Shown here piece after piece: positions 6,385 through 9,587 of a stretch of 9,587 nucleotides of DNA. Below the pieces are notes generated by a model. That model saw only the letters and a program-made list of their open reading frames with translations. It was not told where the DNA came from and searched no databases. Position numbers and translations under genes: made by a program. The stretch is from Candidatus Scatoplasma merdavium. Lineage in GTDB: Bacteria; Bacillota_I; Bacilli_A; RFN20; CAG-288. The stretch spans positions 1-9,587 of the forward strand of contig JADING010000003.1 in assembly GCA_017694135.1 (NCBI GenBank). Reading direction: 5' to 3'. Each line of letters starts with the position of its first letter. The first letter of the stretch is position 1.

Positions 6385-8608
6385 GTTTCCCTCCTTTGTT
6401 ATTGCGGCGATACTGAGGCTTTTTGCGCCCTTTTATTCTTGAATAATCAGGTTTTTTGGATAACGCCTCTCTTTCTTTTTCAGTTTCGGAAATAACTTCT
6501 TGATACTGATCCTTAAATTCAAAGTACTTCGAAGTAACAACATTAATAGATTTAGCCTCAAACAAGATTGAATCGATAACGACTTGAATCTTTTGACCTA
6601 ACCTTAACGCTAGATCTACCTCTTGATGAGGTTTGTAATTAGTAGGAACTAAGTTTTTATATTTATCGGAATAGACGTATTTTAAAGACGGATCGATTTT
6701 ATCAATAGGCAAAAACACATCGATTCCGCAGTCTAATTCAATATATGCTCCACGAGGTAAGCAATTAGTTATCAAACCTTCATACTGTTCACCTATTTTA
6801 TCTTGCATGTATTTGCAAGATTCTAAGTCATTGACTTCTCTTTCAATGTCGACAGCTCTTCTTTCACTAGCTGAAGTAGCTAGAGCCATATTTTCCAAAT
6901 AGACGCTGTAAGTCGAAGGGAATTTCTCGTGATGAATAATTCCATCTTTTACCGCACGGTGGGCAATAACATCAGGATAGCGGCGAATAGGTGAAGTAAA
7001 ATGAAGATAGAATTCTTCCCCTAAGCCAAAGTGACCGGTCTCGCGTGGAGAATACTTCGCTTTCGCCAAAGAGCGAAGCAAAAATTGCGAGATGACAAAA
7101 TGGGTAGAACTATCTTCGATAGAGCGAAGCCAGTGAGCTAAGGAAGAAGGGGTAATGCTACGCGGGAAATTACGGTAAGTAATCTGGCTAGCATAGCCTT
7201 TTAAAAAGTCTCTAAAAGAAGAAATTTTGTCCTTAGGTGGGTTATCGTGTACGCGATAAAGGGTAGGAATAGCCTTGTTATAAAGCGTTTTAGCTACACC
7301 GACATTAGTGACAATCATCAAATCTTCAATCAGTTTTTCTCCGACACCTTGAACGTGTTTAAGAATCTCAATTGGCTTGCCATTTTCATCCAAGTGGAAT
7401 TTTATTTCAGTTGAATCTAACTCTAACGCTCCGTAACGCACCCTTCTTTTTCTTATCTTAGAAGCGCACTCACGAAGAGTAAAAAGCATCTGCTGAATCT
7501 CAGGGGTAATATTAGAAGAATCGCCTTTTTCAAACAGGTCATTAACCTGAGCATAGGTCAATCTAGCCTTGGAATTAATAACGCCCTCAACAAGTTCGAA
7601 AGAATAGACTTCCCCGTCATCAGACACATTCATTGAAGCCGTAAGAGTCAATCTATCTACATTGGGATTTAAAGAACATATCCCATTAGAAAGCTCCTCA
7701 GGAAGCATAGGAACAACTCTGTCAGCCACGTAGATTGAAGTACCTCTTTTTGCCGCCTCATCATCAATTGGCGTATGGGGTTTAACGTAATGAGAAACAT
7801 CAGCAATATGGACGTAAAGTTTATAACCGTTAACGATCTTTTTAATTGAAACAGCATCGTCAAAATCCAAAGCGTCAGCACCATCGATAGTAACGACAAT
7901 ATCTTTTCTAAAATCGACTCTGTTTTTTGTTTCTTCTTCGCTGACTTGGCTAGGAATGAGCTTAGCTTGGTTTAAAACGTCTTCTGGGAACATCAAAGGC
8001 GCATCGTTAGAAACGATGATTGAAGAAATATCGCTTCCAACTTGGTTCGCCTTAACTAAAACTTCTACGAAAGAAACTTTAATTGTATCTATGCTTGAAT
8101 CTATTATTCTCGTTTTTACTAAGTCACCTTCTAAAATATCTAAAGAAGAAAGATCATCGATAACCAACGCCTCTATACCAGTGTTGGCGAGTTTTGAACA
8201 ATGTAAAAAATAACCTAACGAAGGGCGCTTAAAAACGTTGCCGATCAAATATTCTTCTCTTTTGTATAAAGTTAAAATCTTTCCGTTACCATAACGGTCA
8301 AGAGTAACGTAAACTAAATCACCTAATATGTAGCCTTCAATAGATTTTCCAGAAATCCGGATATCTTCTTCTTGATTTAAAGGTTGGACATAGCAGAAGT
8401 TGTCCTTGCGAGTGACAACTTTACAGAGGAGAACCCCTCCTTCTTCACAGAGAAAAAAGCCTTCAGAACCTTGAGCTATGAGTCCATTGTCTAAATACAG
8501 TTTCAGCTGATTGTAAGTCACATCCTCACGTTGTTTAAAAATATCCGCAATCTGTTTTAAAGAGAGCACCTTACCTTTTAAAGTATTAATCAAAGCTTGC
8601 TTTTCCAC
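6371..8608 (-). CDS. rnr: Ribonuclease R (3'-5' exoribonuclease, RNB family)
   Basis: RNase R degrades structured RNA processively from the 3' end and takes part in rRNA and non-stop mRNA turnover. The 745-residue protein shows a short N-terminal helix-turn-helix-like region (about 5-50), cold-shock-type RNA-binding domains (about 55-200), and the RNB catalytic domain starting near 231 with IDGADALDFDDAV (241-253). Its metal-binding aspartates are D242, D248, D250 and D251, aligned with those of E. coli RNase R. The RNB end motif HFTSPIRRYPD is at 536-546. An S1 domain follows (about 606-695, GEQYEGLITNCLPRGAYIEL), and then a lysine/arginine-rich tail (721-745). Length is typical. The GTG start at 8608 is set by GAGGAGGT (8622-8615), 6 nt upstream. 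It follows secG after an intrinsic terminator and overlaps smpB by 14 nt. Confidence 0.97.
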   Translation of the reverse strand: MEKQALINTLKGKVLSLKQIADIFKQREDVTYNQLKLYLDNGLIAQGSEGFFLCEEGGVLLCKVVTRKDNFCYVQPLNQEEDIRISGKSIEGYILGDLVYVTLDRYGNGKILTLYKREEYLIGNVFKRPSLGYFLHCSKLANTGIEALVIDDLSSLDILEGDLVKTRIIDSSIDTIKVSFVEVLVKANQVGSDISSIIVSNDAPLMFPEDVLNQAKLIPSQVSEEETKNRVDFRKDIVVTIDGADALDFDDAVSIKKIVNGYKLYVHIADVSHYVKPHTPIDDEAAKRGTSIYVADRVVPMLPEELSNGICSLNPNVDRLTLTASMNVSDDGEVYSFELVEGVINSKARLTYAQVNDLFEKGDSSNITPEIQQMLFTLRECASKIRKRRVRYGALELDSTEIKFHLDENGKPIEILKHVQGVGEKLIEDLMIVTNVGVAKTLYNKAIPTLYRVHDNPPKDKISSFRDFLKGYASQITYRNFPRSITPSSLAHWLRSIEDSSTHFVISQFLLRSLAKAKYSPRETGHFGLGEEFYLHFTSPIRRYPDVIAHRAVKDGIIHHEKFPSTYSVYLENMALATSASERRAVDIEREVNDLESCKYMQDKIGEQYEGLITNCLPRGAYIELDCGIDVFLPIDKIDPSLKYVYSDKYKNLVPTNYKPHQEVDLALRLGQKIQVVIDSILFEAKSINVVTSKYFEFKDQYQEVISETEKEREALSKKPDYSRIKGRKKPQYRRNNKGGKRGRR
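6390..6397 (-). promoter_or_regulatory. Ribosome binding site of smpB inside the rnr coding sequence
   Basis: AAAGGAGG on the minus strand lies 5 nt before the GTG start of smpB and fixes that start. The same bases encode part of the basic tail of RNase R (NKGGKRG), so one stretch serves both as coding sequence and as ribosome site. Confidence 0.85.
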
Positions 8609-8635
8609 TTTTAGACCTCCTCAAAGTTCAATTTC

Positions 8636-8664
8636 ATTTTATCAAAGAGCAACAGAAGAAAGAC
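8636..8664 (-). promoter_or_regulatory. Weak candidate promoter for rnr-smpB-folT
   Basis: Since a terminator separates secG from rnr, the downstream genes probably have their own start or depend on readthrough. TAAAAT (8641-8636) could be a -10 element, and transcription from about 8629 would give a leader containing the GAGGAGGT ribosome site. The hexamer 17 nt upstream (GTCTTT, 8664-8659) barely resembles a -35 box, so support is weak. Confidence 0.3.
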
Positions 8665-8675
8665 TTATCCTTCTT

Positions 8676-8699
8676 AAAAAAAGCGCTCGAATGGAGCGC
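8676..8699 (-). terminator. Intrinsic terminator after secG
   Basis: On the minus strand GCGCTC (8699-8694), a 5-nt loop CATTC, and GAGCGC (8688-8683) form a perfect GC-rich 6-bp stem followed by seven T (8682-8676). It begins 7 nt after the secG stop codon. This is a textbook rho-independent terminator, or a partial one that lowers transcription into rnr. Confidence 0.88.
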
Positions 8700-8705
8700 C
8701 AACAA

Positions 8706-8933
8706 TTACAAGTACTGAGCTAAAATAGCAAACAGGAAGAAGAAGATACCACATATCATCGTAATGATAGAAATGATTTTATCGACTCCTCTTTCCTTAG
8801 TCTTAGCAAAGATATTCATATTGGTACCACCTGTGATAGCACCAGACGCACCGCGGGATTTAGGACCGGTTAACAAGGCTAATATAATTAACAAGAAAGA
8901 AAATATCAGCAGTATAATTTCAAACGCGCTCAT
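8706..8933 (-). CDS. secG: Protein translocase subunit SecG
   Basis: SecG is the small accessory subunit of the SecYEG channel and aids protein export. The 75-residue product has the standard layout: a membrane helix (about 3-22), the conserved loop GPKSRGASGAITGGT (23-37) followed by MNIFAKTKERGVDK (39-52), then a second helix (about 53-74). Length is normal for Gram-positive SecG (about 75-80). ATG 8933 has AAAGGAG with an 8-nt spacing. secG just upstream of rnr is the arrangement seen in Bacillus, though here a terminator lies between them. Confidence 0.95.
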   Translation of the reverse strand: MSAFEIILLIFSFLLIILALLTGPKSRGASGAITGGTNMNIFAKTKERGVDKIISIITMICGIFFFLFAILAQYL

Positions 8934-8959
8934 TTCTTCTCCTTTCAGTATACCGACTT

Positions 8960-8988
8960 ATTATAAAGTAGGTTTAACTATTAAACAA
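8960..8988 (-). promoter_or_regulatory. Promoter of secG
   Basis: On the minus strand TTGTTT (8988-8983), a 17-nt spacer and a perfect TATAAT (8965-8960) make a strong housekeeping-sigma promoter. Transcription would start near 8953, giving a leader of about 20 nt that includes the AAAGGAG ribosome site. A second possible -10 (TATACT) lies just downstream. Confidence 0.78.
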
Positions 8989-9088
8989 CCTCACAAAAAG
9001 TGGGCTCGAAATAATATACAACAAATCAGTCTTGATTTTGTAGTCTAAAAATTGCATAATTTCAAAATGTGACTAGCAAAGTCTATAT

Positions 9089-9117
9089 TTGACAAGGCTA
9101 GCTACTGCGATTATAAT
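9089..9117 (+). promoter_or_regulatory. Perfect consensus promoter of rpmF
   Basis: TTGACA (9089-9094), exactly 17 nt, then TATAAT (9112-9117): both hexamers match the housekeeping sigma consensus and the spacer is optimal. Transcription would start near 9124, 27 nt before the rpmF ATG. The strength fits the demand for a ribosomal protein. Confidence 0.92.
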
Positions 9118-9150
9118 TTTATAGCATATTGAAAAAAGGAGTGTGAGAAT

Positions 9151-9342
9151 ATGGCAGTACCTACCAGAAGAACATCTAAAACTCGCAAGGCTCTTAGAAG
9201 AACCCACTTCAAATTGGCTCCGGCTACCTTAGTGGAATGCAGCCACTGCGGCGCGATGATTCAACCTCATCATGTTTGCCCTGAATGCGGCTACTACAGA
9301 GGTAAGAAAGTCATCGATGTTAAAGCTAAATCAGCTGAATAA
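9151..9342 (+). CDS. rpmF: 50S ribosomal protein L32 (zinc-ribbon form)
   Basis: L32 is a small protein of the large ribosomal subunit. The 63-residue product has the typical start MAVPTRRTSKTRKALRR, rich in arginine and lysine, and a zinc ribbon with C30, C33, C43 and C46 (CSHCG and CPECG), so it is the zinc-binding version rather than the cysteine-free paralogue used under zinc limitation. Length is usual. AAAGGAG (9135-9141) lies 9 nt before the ATG. It is transcribed alone, from the consensus promoter at 9089-9117 to the terminator at 9354-9381. The yceD/DUF177 gene that often precedes rpmF is not present here. Confidence 0.98.
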   Translation: MAVPTRRTSKTRKALRRTHFKLAPATLVECSHCGAMIQPHHVCPECGYYRGKKVIDVKAKSAE

Positions 9343-9353
9343 ATAAAAAATGG

Positions 9354-9381
9354 GTCTCGAGGTTAAACTTGAGACTTTTTT
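9354..9381 (+). terminator. Intrinsic terminator after rpmF
   Basis: GTCTCGAG (9354-9361), a 6-nt loop GTTAAA, and CTTGAGAC (9368-9375) pair over 8 bp with one G-U pair, followed by six T (9376-9381). It lies 11 nt after the rpmF stop. A run of six A just before the stem suggests it could also work weakly in the other direction. Confidence 0.9.
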
Positions 9382-9407
9382 CTTAGTAAATTACATCTAA
9401 ATACTTA

Positions 9408-9413
9408 TATAAT
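9408..9413 (+). promoter_or_regulatory. -10 element immediately before the last gene
   Basis: A perfect TATAAT ends 11 nt before the ATG at 9425. The positions for a -35 hold only AGTAAA or TTAGTA-like sequence, so recognition would rest mostly on the -10. Transcription would start near 9420, leaving a leader of only about 5 nt. Confidence 0.45.
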
Positions 9414-9424
9414 TATCTTGGTTT

Positions 9425-9587
9425 ATGGAAAACATTGATTTAAACCAGATTCGCCACCCGATTCACAAGCGTCATCTTAATTCAAAGCAGAAAGCTCAAT
9501 CCGAACTCTCTTATTTTCTTTTAGACCACAACGGATTGAAACAGACTCTCGATTGGATTGTAATAATTGTAGTCACCGTCTTCTCTG
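9425..9587 (+). CDS. Partial gene, N-terminus of a membrane protein (possibly signal peptidase I)
   Basis: The window ends inside this frame, which is open for 54 codons from ATG 9425. The visible part is a polar, histidine-rich N-terminus of about 40 residues (MENIDLNQIRHPIHKRHLN at the start) and the beginning of a membrane helix, LDWIVIIVVTVFS (42-54). A tryptophan-led helix after a short cytoplasmic segment is typical of type I signal peptidases of Gram-positive bacteria, but no catalytic motif is in view, so this is a guess. An in-frame TAA just upstream rules out an earlier start. No ribosome site is visible before the ATG. Confidence 0.6.
   Translation, partial: MENIDLNQIRHPIHKRHLNSKQKAQSELSYFLLDHNGLKQTLDWIVIIVVTVFS

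Noticed and set aside
7956..8213. Plus-strand 85-codon frame opposite rnr
   Set aside because: A shadow of the RNase R cold-shock region; no independent coding signal.
8934..9088. Searched for a tRNA, riboswitch or small gene in the secG-rpmF gap
   Set aside because: AT-rich with no cloverleaf, no long stem and no coding frame with support; it is explained by the two divergent promoters.
9073..9102. CTAGC and GCTAGC repeats flanking the rpmF -35 box, as a possible operator
   Set aside because: The arms are only 5-6 nt and the motif is self-palindromic, so chance is likely; a similar CTAGCTAGC occurs inside miaB.
1..9587. Mobile element, CRISPR array, prophage or defence island
   Set aside because: No spaced repeats, transposase or integrase motifs, or terminal inverted repeats were seen; nearly all sequence is accounted for by housekeeping genes.

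Overview
The window looks like chromosomal core sequence from a low-GC Gram-positive bacterium (Bacillota, Bacilli side, possibly a Mollicutes-related or RF39-like uncultured lineage). The reasons are the Bacillus-like gene neighbourhoods (rny-ymdB-miaB-ymcA and secG-rnr-smpB), the AT-rich intergenic regions with strong AAAGGAGG-type ribosome sites, and the thymidine kinase and FolT-type transporter families. The lineage assignment is an inference; there is no marker here that fixes a genus. No in-frame TGA interrupts any gene, so the standard bacterial code applies.

Layout. Positions 91-4165 (+) form a tightly packed operon: RNase Y (rny), the YmdB-type metallophosphoesterase, the tRNA methylthiotransferase MiaB, and a short YlbF/YmcA-family protein. 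Junctions are 2 nt apart or overlap by 8 nt. This operon converges on tdk (thymidine kinase, minus), whose stop codon interlocks with the ymcA-like stop. Divergent from tdk is an unrecognised small membrane protein (4863-5153, +), which runs 66 nt into the 3' end of a minus-strand operon. Read on the minus strand, that block is secG, an intrinsic terminator, rnr (RNase R), smpB, and a FolT-like ECF transporter S component. A 217-nt divergent promoter region separates secG from rpmF (ribosomal protein L32, +), which has a perfect consensus promoter and a clear terminator. The window ends inside a new plus-strand gene with an N-terminal cytosolic stretch and a membrane helix (possibly signal peptidase I).

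How they fit together. Two RNA-quality modules lie a few kilobases apart: an RNase Y module with its YmcA-type partner, and an RNase R/SmpB module for degrading stalled-ribosome mRNAs and for trans-translation. The rest is housekeeping: tRNA modification, thymidine salvage, vitamin uptake, secretion and the ribosome.

I found no mobile element, CRISPR array, RNA gene, phage gene or defence system. The unusual points are local: overlapping convergent genes, a possible terminator embedded antisense in ymcA, an enlarged FolT-like protein, an uncharacterised membrane protein, and a possibly leaderless final gene. I do not see evidence for an exciting new multi-gene system.
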